DNA of 64,000 bases, from assembly GCF_013408525.1 (NCBI RefSeq), contig NZ_JACBZM010000001.1, forward strand, positions 434,001 to 498,000, read 5' to 3'. This DNA comes from Nocardioides aromaticivorans. Its GTDB lineage: Bacteria > Actinomycetota > Actinomycetes > Propionibacteriales > Nocardioidaceae. Position numbers and translations under genes: made by a program. The notes under the pieces are model-generated. The model saw only the letters and a list, made by a program, of their open reading frames with translations, had not been told where the DNA came from and searched no databases. Below are positions 43,028-54,507 of the stretch, in pieces; position 1 is the stretch's first letter; every line of letters starts with the position of its first letter.

Positions 43028-45265
43028 TCACTCCGGGCTGATCGCGGCCCGGACCGTGTGGGCGGCCTCGGCTGCGCGCGTCTCCGAGAGCGCGCCGGCC
43101 GAGGCCTCCTGCACGTAGAAGACGTCGACGGCCTGGGGGCCGAGCGTCGAGACGTGGGCCGAGCGCACCGTCATGTCGAGGCCGGCGAGCGCGGCACTGA
43201 CCTGGTAGACCACGCCGATCCGGTCGGCCGCCCGGACCTCGATGACCGTCGCGTGGTCGCTCGCCTCGGGCCGTACGACGACCGTCGGCGCGAGCTCGCC
43301 CTCGGCGGCCGGGCGCGGGGCCAGCCGCTGGGCCGGGTCCACCCGGCGGGCGGCGATGCCGTCCAGCTGGTTGCGCAGGGCACCGGCGTCGAGGAACTCG
43401 TCGGCGACGTCCCACACGGAGACGCCGTAGTCGCCCTGGGACCAGACCCGGGCGGCCCGGACCGGGACCCGGCGCAGCGCGAACATGGCGGCGACGTCGG
43501 CCAGCAGGCCGACCCGGTCGGGAGCGACCGTGGTGACCCGGGCGCCGTCGTCGACGGGCGCGACCTCGATGGAGACGCCACCCGCGAGGGCGGCCGGCGG
43601 GACCTCGATCTCCTCGACCCGGAAGGCGGGCGGGACGCTGCCCTGCTGGAGCGCGGCGCGGGCCCGGCGGGACAGGTCGAGGACCAGCCCGGCCCGCCAC
43701 GACGACCAGGCCTTGGCGGAGGCGGCCTTGGCGTCGGCCTCCGTGAGCGCGGTCAGCAGGGCGAGCGCCTCCGGCGTACGGATGTGCTCGGTCAGCGCGT
43801 CGATGGTCGCGGGGTCGTCGGGGTCGCGGGTGGTCGCGATGTCGGCGAGCAGCAGGTGCCAGCGCACGAGCTGCGCGACCAGCTCGACCTCGTCGGCCGC
43901 GAAGCCCATCCGCTCGGCGATCTCGCGGGCGATCGGCGCCCCGGCGACGCTGTGCTCGGTCAGCCCGCCCTTGCCGATGTCGTGGAGCAGCGCGGCGACG
44001 ACCAGCACGTCGGGGCGGGACACGTCGCGGATCAGCGCGGCCGCCTCGACGCACGTCTCGACGACGTGGCGGTCGACGGTGAAGCGGTGGATGACCGAGG
44101 CGTGCGGCAGCAGCCGGATCCGCTCCCACTCGGGCAGGATCCGGGCCAGCGCCCCCGTCTCCTCGAGCGTCTCCCACACGCCGAGCAGGCCGCGTCCGGC
44201 GGCGAGCAGGCGGACCATCTGCTGGCGCGCCTCGTCGGGCCACGGCACCGGCAGCGGAGGGCACTCGCGCACGAGCCGCGCGGCGGTAGGCGGGGCGAGC
44301 ACGGCGTCGCGGGTGGCGGCCTCGGCGGCCGCCCGCAGCAGGAGCACCGGGTCCTGGGCCGGGCGTGCGCCCTTGTCGAGCACGACCTCGCCCTTGGACA
44401 GGGCCACCCCGGCCGCGATCCGCTCGAGCTCGGGCCGCCGTGGCCGCGCCGCGGGAGTACGCCGCACCGCGTCGTCGGCCCGCCGCCAGGCGAGCCGTGA
44501 CAGGTGGGTCAGCCGGCGACCGAGCTCACGCACGTGGCGCTGCGCCGCGCGCTCGTCCGGGAGGTCGAGCCCCTCCGCGAGGGGCGTCCAGAACTCGGGG
44601 GCGATCCGGTCGGTGGCCCGGCCCGCCGCCTCGTGCAGCACGTCGCGCACGTCGAGCAGGTGTACCCGGCAGCGCTCGAGGTCGGCCGCCGGCACGTCGA
44701 CCAGCCAGGTCGCGGTGAGGCTCTTCAGGACGGTCGCGTCGCGGAGCCCGCCCTCGGCCTCCTTGAGGTCGGGCATCGACAGGTGCGCCAGCTCGCCGAT
44801 CAGCCGGTGCCGGTTGCGCACCATCTCGTGCAGCTCGGGCAACCGCTCGCGGGCCTGGCGTCGCCACTGGGCGAGGATCGTGGTCCGCAGCCGCAGGGTG
44901 AGGTTGGGGTCGCCCGCGACGTGGCGCACGTCGAGCAGGCCGGAGGCGACCCGCACGTCCGCCCCCGCGGCGGTGAGCATCTCCGGCAGTGAGCGCACCG
45001 AGTGGTCGAGCTTCATCCCGGTGTCCCAGAGCGGGTACCAGACCTGGCCGGCGAACTCCGCCCACCACTCCCCCCGCTCCTCGGCCACGCCCTCGTCGGA
45101 GACGAGGACCAGGTCGAGGTCGGAGTAGGGCGCCATGTCGCCGCGTCCGTAGCCGCCGACCGCGACCAGCGCCACGCCCGTGTCGGGGCCGCCCGCGTCG
45201 TCGTACGCCTTGGCGCAGAGGGCGTCGGCGGCGGCGGTCCGGGCGACGCGGTCGGCGGCGGTCAT
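43028..45265 (-). CDS. glnD: PII uridylyltransferase/uridylyl-removing enzyme (GlnD)
   Basis: 745 residues. N-terminal nucleotidyltransferase motif GGYGRGDMAPYSDLDLVLV, HD domain (LLHDIGKGG), two C-terminal ACT domains (VAPDRVGLLADVA, AADRIGVVYQV). Uridylylates PII (GlnK) at low glutamine; in Streptomyces the homologue can adenylylate GlnK. ATG at 45265, 22 bases after glnK2 stop. Follows amt2-glnK2. Confidence 0.95.
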   Translation of the reverse strand: MTAADRVARTAAADALCAKAYDDAGGPDTGVALVAVGGYGRGDMAPYSDLDLVLVSDEGVAEERGEWWAEFAGQVWYPLWDTGMKLDHSVRSLPEMLTAAGADVRVASGLLDVRHVAGDPNLTLRLRTTILAQWRRQARERLPELHEMVRNRHRLIGELAHLSMPDLKEAEGGLRDATVLKSLTATWLVDVPAADLERCRVHLLDVRDVLHEAAGRATDRIAPEFWTPLAEGLDLPDERAAQRHVRELGRRLTHLSRLAWRRADDAVRRTPAARPRRPELERIAAGVALSKGEVVLDKGARPAQDPVLLLRAAAEAATRDAVLAPPTAARLVRECPPLPVPWPDEARQQMVRLLAAGRGLLGVWETLEETGALARILPEWERIRLLPHASVIHRFTVDRHVVETCVEAAALIRDVSRPDVLVVAALLHDIGKGGLTEHSVAGAPIAREIAERMGFAADEVELVAQLVRWHLLLADIATTRDPDDPATIDALTEHIRTPEALALLTALTEADAKAASAKAWSSWRAGLVLDLSRRARAALQQGSVPPAFRVEEIEVPPAALAGGVSIEVAPVDDGARVTTVAPDRVGLLADVAAMFALRRVPVRAARVWSQGDYGVSVWDVADEFLDAGALRNQLDGIAARRVDPAQRLAPRPAAEGELAPTVVVRPEASDHATVIEVRAADRIGVVYQVSAALAGLDMTVRSAHVSTLGPQAVDVFYVQEASAGALSETRAAEAAHTVRAAISPE

Positions 45266-45287
45266 CGGGCGGTGGCGGCGTCCGGCG

Positions 45288-46981
<1,694 letters not shown>

Positions 46982-46982
46982 T

Positions 46983-47019
46983 GTTACCGCCGTGTAACGC
47001 GTCTCCCGGTACGCGTTAC
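46983..47019 (-). promoter_or_regulatory. GlnR-like operator upstream of amt2
   Basis: On the + strand: GTTAC-n6-GTAAC-n2-GTCTC-n9-GTTAC, the same grammar as before amt3 and amt1 with one base more in the last spacer. It overlaps the perfect inverted repeat 46987-47026. Confidence 0.55.
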
Positions 47020-47026
47020 ACGGCGG
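46987..47026. terminator. Perfect 16-bp inverted repeat between glnK1 and amt2
   Basis: CCGCCGTGTAACGCGT (46987-47002), 8-base loop, then the exact complement (47011-47026). As RNA it is a strong stem 28 bases after glnK1 stop and only 5 bases before the amt2 ATG, so it could end the amt3-glnK1 transcript, mask amt2 translation, or serve as a DNA operator. The sequence alone does not decide. Confidence 0.6.
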
Positions 47027-47054
47027 TGAATGGCTCGGCTGGAGCCCGCTGCGC

Positions 47055-47399
<345 letters not shown>

Positions 47400-47411
47400 C
47401 TACCTCTCGCT

Positions 47412-48725
47412 TCAGGGGGTGAGGACCGAGGCACGACGGGCGCCACCGCCGGTACCGAGGTCGTAGGCGGACTCGCCGTGCTCGACGAAGTCGATGCCCT
47501 CGACCTCGTCGTCGGCCTCGAGCCGGAGCCCGATCGTGAACTTGATGGCGAGCCCCACGACCAGCGTGGCGAGCGCCGACCAGACGACCGCGTAGAGCGC
47601 GACCACCAGCTGCACGACGAGCTGCTTGGGACCGCCGCCGGTGAGCAGGCCGCCGTCGTTGGAGGCGAGGAAGCCGACGCCGATGGTGCCGATGAGGCCG
47701 CCGACGAGGTGGACGCCCACGACGTCCAGCGAGTCGTCGTACCCGAGCTTGTACTTGAGGCCGACGGCCAGGGCGCAGACGCCACCGGCCACCGCGCCCA
47801 GCACGATCGAGCTCCACGGCACGAGGTTGCCGCAGGCCGGGGTGATCGCGACCAGGCCGGCGACGACGCCGGACGCGGCGCCGAGGGAGGTGGCGTGGCC
47901 GTCACGCAGCTTCTCGACGAGCAGCCAGCCCAGCATCGCGGCGCAGGTGGCGAGCGTGGTGTTGAGCCAGACCAGGCCGGTCTCGGTCGTGTAGGCGTCG
48001 AGGTTGACGATCGAGCCGACGTTGAAGCCGAACCAGCCGAACCACAGCAGGCCGGCACCGATCATCGTGAGGGTCAGGTTGTGCGGCTTGAAGGGCTCCT
48101 TGCCGAAGCCGATCCGCTTGCCGACCAGCAGCGCGAGGACCAGGCCCGCGACACCGGCGTTGATGTGGACGACCGTGCCGCCGGCGTAGTCGATCGGCGC
48201 GACCTCCGCGCCCTCCGGGCCGGAGAACAGCCAGTCGGCGAGGCCGCCCTCGACACCGCTGAGGAATCCGCCGCCCCACACCTGGTGGGCGAGCGGGAAG
48301 TAGGAGAGGGTCACCCAGATCGGCAGGAACACCAGCCACGCCGAGAACTTCAGCCGGTCGGCGACCGCACCGCTGATCAGGGCGGCCGTGATCACCGCGA
48401 AGGTGAGCTGGAAGGCCACGAACACGTAGTTGTCGGGGAGCGTCTTCTCGAGCCCGAACTGGTTGAACGGGTCGGAGAACAGCTTCGCGATCTCCTTGCC
48501 CGAGCCGCCGTCGGTGTCGCCGAATGTCGTGCTGTACGACATCGACCAGCCCCAGAGGGCGTAGACGATGCCGACGACGCCGAGGGCGCTGAACGACATC
48601 ATCAGCATGTTGAGGACCGACTTGGTCCGGCTCATGCCGCCGTAGAAGAGCGCCAGGCCAGGGGCGGTCATCAAGAGGACGAGCGAGGCCGACACCAGCA
48701 TCCAGGTGTAGTAGCCGTTTTCCAT
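47412..48725 (-). CDS. amt: Ammonium transporter Amt (amt3)
   Basis: 437 residues, 11-helix Amt. Both pore His are intact ([19 protein letters not shown]). Signature FYGGMSRTKSVLNMLMMSF. ATG at 48725. A GlnR-like operator lies 46 bases upstream. Followed by glnK1. Confidence 0.95.
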   Translation of the reverse strand: MENGYYTWMLVSASLVLLMTAPGLALFYGGMSRTKSVLNMLMMSFSALGVVGIVYALWGWSMSYSTTFGDTDGGSGKEIAKLFSDPFNQFGLEKTLPDNYVFVAFQLTFAVITAALISGAVADRLKFSAWLVFLPIWVTLSYFPLAHQVWGGGFLSGVEGGLADWLFSGPEGAEVAPIDYAGGTVVHINAGVAGLVLALLVGKRIGFGKEPFKPHNLTLTMIGAGLLWFGWFGFNVGSIVNLDAYTTETGLVWLNTTLATCAAMLGWLLVEKLRDGHATSLGAASGVVAGLVAITPACGNLVPWSSIVLGAVAGGVCALAVGLKYKLGYDDSLDVVGVHLVGGLIGTIGVGFLASNDGGLLTGGGPKQLVVQLVVALYAVVWSALATLVVGLAIKFTIGLRLEADDEVEGIDFVEHGESAYDLGTGGGARRASVLTP

Positions 48726-48770
48726 GCCCCGAACGTTCCTCGCGGTTGGTTTCGGCCGCAGAGGGGTCGT

Positions 48771-48806
48771 GTTTCGGGCAGGTAACGAGTTCCCCGGATC
48801 CGTTAC
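48771..48806 (-). promoter_or_regulatory. GlnR-like operator upstream of amt3
   Basis: On the + strand: GTTTC-n6-GTAAC-n2-GTTCC-n8-GTTAC. The minus strand contains GTTAC-n6-GAAAC, a GlnR half-pair, with GTAAC and GGAAC further upstream. It lies between ftsY and amt3. Confidence 0.65.
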
Positions 48807-48840
48807 GGGGTCATGACGGCCGGACGCCGTCCCGGAGGCC

Positions 48841-49989
48841 TCAGCTCAGCAGCGCGTCGACGAACGCCGCCGGGTCGAACGGCGCCAGGTCGTCGGGGCC
48901 CTCGCCGAGGCCGACGAGCTTGACCGGGACGCCGAGCTGGCGCTGGACGGCGACGACGATGCCACCCTTGGCGGAGCCGTCGAGCTTGGTGAGCGCGATG
49001 CCGGTGACGTCGACGACCTCGGAGAAGACCTTCGCCTGGATCAGGCCGTTCTGGCCCGTCGTGGCGTCGAGGACGAGCAGGACCTCGGTGACCGGGGTCT
49101 GCTTCTCGATGACCCGCTTGACCTTGCCGAGCTCGTCCATCAGGCCCTGCTTGTTCTGCAGGCGGCCGGCGGTGTCGACGACGACGGTGTCGACACCGCG
49201 GTCGATGCCCTCCTTGACGGCGTCGAACGCGACGCTGGCGGGGTCGCCGCCCTCGGGGCCACGGACGACCTCGACGCCGACCCGCTCGCCCCAGGTGGAC
49301 AGCTGGTCGGCGGCCGCGGCGCGGAAGGTGTCGGCGGCGGCGAGCAGCGTGGTGCGTTCGTCGGCGACGAGGATGCGGGCGATCTTGCCGACGGTGGTGG
49401 TCTTGCCGGTCCCGTTCACCCCGACCACGAGCACGACGCCGGGAGCATCGCCCTCGCCGCTGACCTTCAGCGCGCGGTCCATGGTCGGGTCGACCAGGTT
49501 GATCAGCTCCTCGCGCAGCACGGCGCGGGCGTCGGCGGCCTGGCCGCCCTCGACCCGGAGCCGGGTGCGGAGGTTCTCGACCAGCTCCTGGGTGGGGGCG
49601 ACGCCGATGTCGGCACCGATGAGGAGGTCCTCGATGGCCTCCCAGGTGTCCTCGTCGAGCTGGTCACGGCTGAGCAGGCCGAGCAGGCCGCGGCCCAACG
49701 CGTTGGAGCCGGCGAGGCGCTGGCGCAGGCGGACCAGGCGGGAGGCCGGCTTCTCCGGCGTCTCGAGGGTCGGGGCCGCCGGCTCGGCCGGAGCCTCGGG
49801 GGTCTCGACCTCGACGGTCGGTGGTGCCGTCGGCGCCTCGACCGTGGTGGACGGCGCCGGGGTGATGACGTCGGTGCTTGCCTTCTCGGGGAGGCCGCCC
49901 GGGCGTCGTACCCGCGTGGTGACGAAGCCGGCGATCGCGAGCACGCCGACGACGGCGATGCCGATGACCAGGTAGATCCACTCCTGCAT
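48841..49989 (-). CDS. ftsY: SRP receptor FtsY
   Basis: 382 residues. N-terminal TM anchor (WIYLVIGIAVVGVLAIAGF), Pro/Glu/Thr-rich linker, NG domain with GVNGTGKTTTVGKIA, DTAGRLQNKQ and TKLDGSAKGG. Works with Ffh. Start ATG at 49989. An smc-ftsY-amt-glnK-glnD order is typical in actinobacteria. Confidence 0.95.
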   Translation of the reverse strand: MQEWIYLVIGIAVVGVLAIAGFVTTRVRRPGGLPEKASTDVITPAPSTTVEAPTAPPTVEVETPEAPAEPAAPTLETPEKPASRLVRLRQRLAGSNALGRGLLGLLSRDQLDEDTWEAIEDLLIGADIGVAPTQELVENLRTRLRVEGGQAADARAVLREELINLVDPTMDRALKVSGEGDAPGVVLVVGVNGTGKTTTVGKIARILVADERTTLLAAADTFRAAAADQLSTWGERVGVEVVRGPEGGDPASVAFDAVKEGIDRGVDTVVVDTAGRLQNKQGLMDELGKVKRVIEKQTPVTEVLLVLDATTGQNGLIQAKVFSEVVDVTGIALTKLDGSAKGGIVVAVQRQLGVPVKLVGLGEGPDDLAPFDPAAFVDALLS

Positions 49990-50035
49990 GGACCCATCCC
50001 ATCACGCCGTCGGCACAGTCCGGCAATCGCGTGCG

Positions 50036-50072
50036 GGGGTCTCGTGACGGTCGCTGCGCGACCTCCTCGACC
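50036..50072 (-). repeat. Dispersed hairpin repeat, copy 3 (inverted)
   Basis: Reverse-complement copy of the element at 761-800 and 4861-4900, core GGTCGC-GCA-GCGACC. It lies just after the 50083 gene stop on the minus strand and before ftsY. Confidence 0.85.
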
Positions 50073-50082
50073 GCCGGAGGGA

Positions 50083-50271
50083 CTACTGCATGCGCAGCAG
50101 GTCGCGCTCCTCGTCCTCGATCACCGGAGCGGCGTCGACGGCCTTCGCCATCGCGTCGCCGAGCCACGGGACGCCGGGGACCTGCTCGCCGCGGTGCGGG
50201 TAGGCCACGTAGAGGACCACGACGCCGGACACGGCGAGGCTGAGCAGGATGGCCAGCAGGACGAAAAGCAC
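50083..50271 (-). CDS. Small single-TM protein
   Basis: 62 residues: N-terminal TM helix (LFVLLAILLSLAVSGVVVLYV), then a short acidic tail with DEERDLLRMQ. GTG at 50271 has GGAGG 8 bases upstream. Located between smc-thioesterase and ftsY. Function unknown; similar small membrane proteins occur here in other actinobacteria (recalled, not checked). Confidence 0.7.
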   Translation of the reverse strand: MLFVLLAILLSLAVSGVVVLYVAYPHRGEQVPGVPWLGDAMAKAVDAAPVIEDEERDLLRMQ

Positions 50272-50388
50272 GGTCGACTCCTCCGAGCAGGGATCGGTCT
50301 GTCCTCTCCATCCTGCCTCGCGGACCGCACCGATCGTGAACCGGCGTGGCCCGATCCGGTCACGGAGCGACCGACGTCACAACCGGAG

Positions 50389-50850
50389 TCACACCACGAG
50401 CGGCGCGACGGCCGCGCGGATCACGTCCGGGATCGGGGTGACCGGCCGCGCAGGGTCGGTGTTGTCGACGTACACGTGCACGAACCGGCCCTCCGCACAG
50501 GCCTCGTCGCCGTCACCCTGGAACAGGCCGACGCGGTAGACGACCGACGAGGTGCCGAGACGCTCGACCGCCAGACCCATCTCGATCGGGCGGGGGTAGC
50601 CCATCTCGGCGAAGTAGCGGCAGGACACCTCGGCCACCACTCCGATCGCCGGCAGGACGCGGATGTCGGTGCCGGTCTCCTCGTGGAGGTGGACGTTGAC
50701 CGCGGTGTCGATCAGGTCAAAGTAGCGGGCGTTGTTGAGGTGGCCGTAGACGTCGTCGTCGGACCACCGCGTGGTCGCCGTGCGCCATGCCTTGTACGAC
50801 GACCGGGTCGGCCGGCTCCGGTCCGCCTCGGTCTTCACGCCGTCGGTCAC
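50389..50850 (-). CDS. Hotdog-fold acyl-CoA thioesterase
   Basis: 153 residues of the 4-hydroxybenzoyl-CoA thioesterase type: RWSDDDVYGHLNNARYFDLI with the catalytic Asp and the YGHLNN motif. Start overlaps the smc stop by 4 bases. The acyl substrate is unknown. Confidence 0.88.
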   Translation of the reverse strand: MTDGVKTEADRSRPTRSSYKAWRTATTRWSDDDVYGHLNNARYFDLIDTAVNVHLHEETGTDIRVLPAIGVVAEVSCRYFAEMGYPRPIEMGLAVERLGTSSVVYRVGLFQGDGDEACAEGRFVHVYVDNTDPARPVTPIPDVIRAAVAPLVV

Positions 50851-53800
50851 GCGGTCTCCTTGCGGAGCCGCTGGCTGATCACGGCCGAGACGCCGTCGCC
50901 GCGCATGGTGACGCCGTAGAGCGCGTCGCCGACCTCCATGGTGCGCTTCTGGTGGGTGATCACGAGGAGCTGGGAGTTCTCGCGCAGCTCCTCGTAGATC
51001 TCCAGCAGGCGGCCGAGGTTGGTGTCGTCCAGGGCGGCCTCGACCTCGTCGAGGATGTAGAACGGCGAGGGCCGGGCCTTGAAGAGCGCCACCAGGAAGG
51101 CGACGGCGACCAGGGACCGCTCACCGCCGGAGAGCAGCGAGAGGCGCTTGACCTTCTTGCCCGGCGGGCGGGCCTCGACCTCGACGCCGGTGGTGAGCAT
51201 GTCGGACGGGTCGGTGAGGACGAGGCGTCCCTCGCCACCCGGGAAGAGGCGCGCGAAGGTCTGGTCGAACGCCTTGGTCACATCGGCGTAGGCCTCGGTG
51301 AAGACCGCCTCGACGCGGGCGTCGACGTCCTTGACGATGTCGAGGAGGTCCTTGCGGGTCTGGCGCAGGTCCTCGAGCTGCTCGGAGAGAAACTGGTGGC
51401 GCTCCTCCATCGCGGAGAACTCCTCCAGCGCGAGCGGGTTGACCTTGCCGAGCATGGACAGCGCCTTCTCGGCGGTCCGCAGGCGCTTGACCTGCTCCTC
51501 GCGGACGTAGGGCACCGTGCGCGGCTCGGGCTCGGCGCCGTCCGCGGCCTCCGCCTCGGCGTCCGCGGCTGCGTCGCCGTCGGCGGGCGGCTCCAGCACG
51601 GGGACCGGCTGGTCGGGGCCGTAGTCAGCGACGAGGCCGTCGGGCTCCAGGCCGAGCTCCTCGAGCGCTTTCGTCTCGATCTGCTCGATCCGCATCCGCT
51701 GCTGGGCACGGGCCATCTCGTCGCGGTGGACCGAGCTGACCAGCTCCTCGAGCTCCTTGCCGAGGTCGCGCAGCGCCTGCCGCACACCCATCAGCTCCTG
51801 CTCGCGGCCGCGGCGCGAGTCCTCGACGGCCTGCCGGCGCTCGGCCGCCTGCGCGACGGAGGCCTCCAGCCGCGTCAGGGCGTACGCCGCCGCCGTGGCG
51901 ACCGCCTGACCGGCCCGGCCCTCGGCGATCAACCGGGCGCGACGCTCGGCGGCGCGGGCGCGGGCGACCCGCTCGGCCTCGGCGGCCTTGCGCATCTGGT
52001 CGACGCGGCCGTGCAGTGCGCGAGCCCGCTCCTCCGAGGTGCGCAGCGCCAGGCGCGCCTCCATCTCGGTCTGGCGGGCGGCGCGGGTGGCCTCGACGAG
52101 GCGCTCCTGCTCGGTGGTGTCGGGCTCCTCCTCGCCACCGTCCTCCTCGGCGGCGGCGAGCCGCTGCTCGAGCTCGGCGAGGCCGACGAGCGCCTGCTCG
52201 CGGGCGGTCTCGGCCTGGCTGATGGCGGCCGTGAGGCGGTCGGCCTCGGCCCGGGCGGCGCGGGCCAGCGAGCCGTGCTGGCCGAGCTCCTCGGCGACCG
52301 CGGCCAGGGTGGCGTCGGACTCGTGGAGCTTGGCGAGCGCGACGTCGACGCGCTGCTGCGCCTCGGCGCGCTCGTTCTCGAGCCGGGAGAGGTCGAAGGA
52401 CAGCCGCTCGGAGGCGGCCACGGCCTCGGCGAGCTGCTCGGTCGCCTCGTCGACGGCGGCCTGGACCTCGATCAGGCTCTGGGTGGCGTGGGACCCGCCA
52501 GAGGCGAAGTGGGCGCCGAGCAGGTCGCCGTCGCGGGTGACCGCGACCAGGTCGGGCAGGTCGGCGACGAGGGCGCGGGCGCCGGGCAGGTCGTCGACGA
52601 CCGCGACCTTGCGCAGCAGCCGGTTGAGCGCCGGGCGGACCTGGGCGGGGCAGTCGACGACGTCGGCGGCGTACGACGTCCCGGGCGGGAGCGCGGGCCA
52701 CGACGAGACGGCCTCGGCCTCTCCCCCGCCGAGCAGCAGGCCGGCGCGGCCCAGGTCGTCGGCCTTGAGGTGGTCGATGGCGGCGACGGCGGAGTCGGCA
52801 TCGGTGACGGCGACCGCGTCGGCGGCGGCGCCGAGGGCGGCGGCGACCGCGCCCTCGTAGCCGGAGCGGACCGTCACGAGCGCGGCGACGGAGCCGAGCA
52901 GGCCGGAGACGGTGTCGCTGGCCGCGAGCAGCGCGCCAGCGCCGTCCTTGCGGGACAGGCCCAGCTCGAGGGCCTCCTTGCGCGCGGTCAGTCCGGCCTT
53001 GTCGCGGTCGGCCTGCTGGGCCTCCTCGCGGACCTTGGCCAGGCGCTCCTCGATGTCGTCGAGCGCGGCGACGGCACCCTCGTGCTCGGCGTCAAGGCCC
53101 TCCTCGCCGGCGTCGAGGCCGGCGACCCGGGTCTCGAGCGCGGTGAAGTCACGCTGGGACTTCTCGGCGCGGGCGACCGCGTCGGTGCGGGCGGCCTCCA
53201 GCCGGCCGATCTCCTCCTCCGAGGAGGTGGCGCGGGAGCGGAGTGTGTTGACCTGGCCGTGCAGCCGGGCGAGGCCCTCGCGGCGGTCGGCGGCGGCGCG
53301 GAGCAGCCCCGCGACGCGCCGCTCCTCGGTGGCCGCGGCGTCCTCCGCCTTACGACGGTCCTGGACCGCCTTCTCGAGCGCAGCCTGCTGCTCGGCGACC
53401 TGGGCGGCGATCTCCGCCTCCTGGGCGGCGAGCCGGGCGGCCTCGGCCTCGAGCTCCTCGGGGTCGCGCCCCTGCTCGACCTCGGCCTCGGTGACACCGG
53501 CGGCGTTGCGCACCCGCTCGGCGGCGAGGCTCTGGGTGCCGCGGAAACGCTCGCGCAGGGCGTTGAGGGACGACAGGGTCTCCTGGGCAGCGGACAGCGC
53601 GGGCAGGTCCTCCCGCAGCGCGGCCTCGAGCCGGGCCTCCTGCTCGCGCGCCTGGGCGACGGCCGCCTCGACCTCCTGGCGGCGGGCGAGCAGCACGCTC
53701 TCGTCGGCGAGCTCCTGCTCCAGCGAGGTCCGCGCGGTCACCAGGTCGTCGGCGAGCAGGCGGGCGCGGGCGTCGCGGACGTCGGCCTGCACCGTCGCTG

Positions 53801-54443
53801 CGCGGCGGGCCACCTCGGCCTGGCGGCCGAGCGGTTTGAGCTGGCGGCGGATCTCGCTCAGCAGGTCGTTGAGGCGGTTGAGGTTGCCGTCGGTGGAGTC
53901 GAGCTTCCGCAGCGCCTTCTCCTTGCGCTTGCGGTGCTTGAGGACGCCGGCGGCCTCCTCGATGAAGCCGCGGCGGTCCTCGGGGGTCGCGTGCAGGATC
54001 TGGTCGAGCTGGCCCTGGCCGACAATGACGTGCATCTCGCGCCCGATGCCGGAGTCGCTGAGCAGCTCCTGGACGTCGAGCAGCCGGCAGGTGGTGCCGT
54101 TGATGGCGTACTCCGAGCCGCCGGTGCGGAACATGGTCCGGCTGATCGTGACCTCGGAGTAGTCGATCGGCAGGGCACCGTCGCTGTTGTCGATCGTCAG
54201 CACGACCTCGGCCCGCCCGAGCGGCGGACGCCCCGACGTACCGGCGAAGATGACGTCGTCCATCTTGCCGCCGCGCAGGCTCTTGGCGCTGGCCTCGCCC
54301 ATCACCCAGGCGAGGGCGTCGACGACATTGGACTTGCCCGAGCCGTTGGGCCCGACGATGCAGGTGATGCCCGGCTCGAGCTGGAGGGTCGTGGCGGACG
54401 CGAAGGACTTGAACCCCTTGAGGGTCAGGCTCTTCAGATACAC
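50847..54443 (-). CDS. smc: Chromosome segregation protein SMC
   Basis: 1198 residues. Walker A GPNGSGKSN near residue 32, N-terminal half coiled coil, hinge near 520-640 (GSVAALVTVRSGYEGAV), second coiled coil, then signature LLSGGERSLVAVAFL and Walker B FYILDEVEAALDD. GTG at 54443 gives VYLKSLTLKGFKSF and has AAGGGAG 6 bases upstream; the in-frame extension is not family-like. Forms condensin with ScpA/ScpB, which are not in this window. Confidence 0.96.
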   Translation of the reverse strand: MYLKSLTLKGFKSFASATTLQLEPGITCIVGPNGSGKSNVVDALAWVMGEASAKSLRGGKMDDVIFAGTSGRPPLGRAEVVLTIDNSDGALPIDYSEVTISRTMFRTGGSEYAINGTTCRLLDVQELLSDSGIGREMHVIVGQGQLDQILHATPEDRRGFIEEAAGVLKHRKRKEKALRKLDSTDGNLNRLNDLLSEIRRQLKPLGRQAEVARRAATVQADVRDARARLLADDLVTARTSLEQELADESVLLARRQEVEAAVAQAREQEARLEAALREDLPALSAAQETLSSLNALRERFRGTQSLAAERVRNAAGVTEAEVEQGRDPEELEAEAARLAAQEAEIAAQVAEQQAALEKAVQDRRKAEDAAATEERRVAGLLRAAADRREGLARLHGQVNTLRSRATSSEEEIGRLEAARTDAVARAEKSQRDFTALETRVAGLDAGEEGLDAEHEGAVAALDDIEERLAKVREEAQQADRDKAGLTARKEALELGLSRKDGAGALLAASDTVSGLLGSVAALVTVRSGYEGAVAAALGAAADAVAVTDADSAVAAIDHLKADDLGRAGLLLGGGEAEAVSSWPALPPGTSYAADVVDCPAQVRPALNRLLRKVAVVDDLPGARALVADLPDLVAVTRDGDLLGAHFASGGSHATQSLIEVQAAVDEATEQLAEAVAASERLSFDLSRLENERAEAQQRVDVALAKLHESDATLAAVAEELGQHGSLARAARAEADRLTAAISQAETAREQALVGLAELEQRLAAAEEDGGEEEPDTTEQERLVEATRAARQTEMEARLALRTSEERARALHGRVDQMRKAAEAERVARARAAERRARLIAEGRAGQAVATAAAYALTRLEASVAQAAERRQAVEDSRRGREQELMGVRQALRDLGKELEELVSSVHRDEMARAQQRMRIEQIETKALEELGLEPDGLVADYGPDQPVPVLEPPADGDAAADAEAEAADGAEPEPRTVPYVREEQVKRLRTAEKALSMLGKVNPLALEEFSAMEERHQFLSEQLEDLRQTRKDLLDIVKDVDARVEAVFTEAYADVTKAFDQTFARLFPGGEGRLVLTDPSDMLTTGVEVEARPPGKKVKRLSLLSGGERSLVAVAFLVALFKARPSPFYILDEVEAALDDTNLGRLLEIYEELRENSQLLVITHQKRTMEVGDALYGVTMRGDGVSAVISQRLRKETA

Positions 54444-54507
54444 GCAGGCTCCCTTCAGGGGTCCGTCAGGTCCGGTCCGACGCAGGGGGAAGCTCGGCGG
54501 TCTCAGG

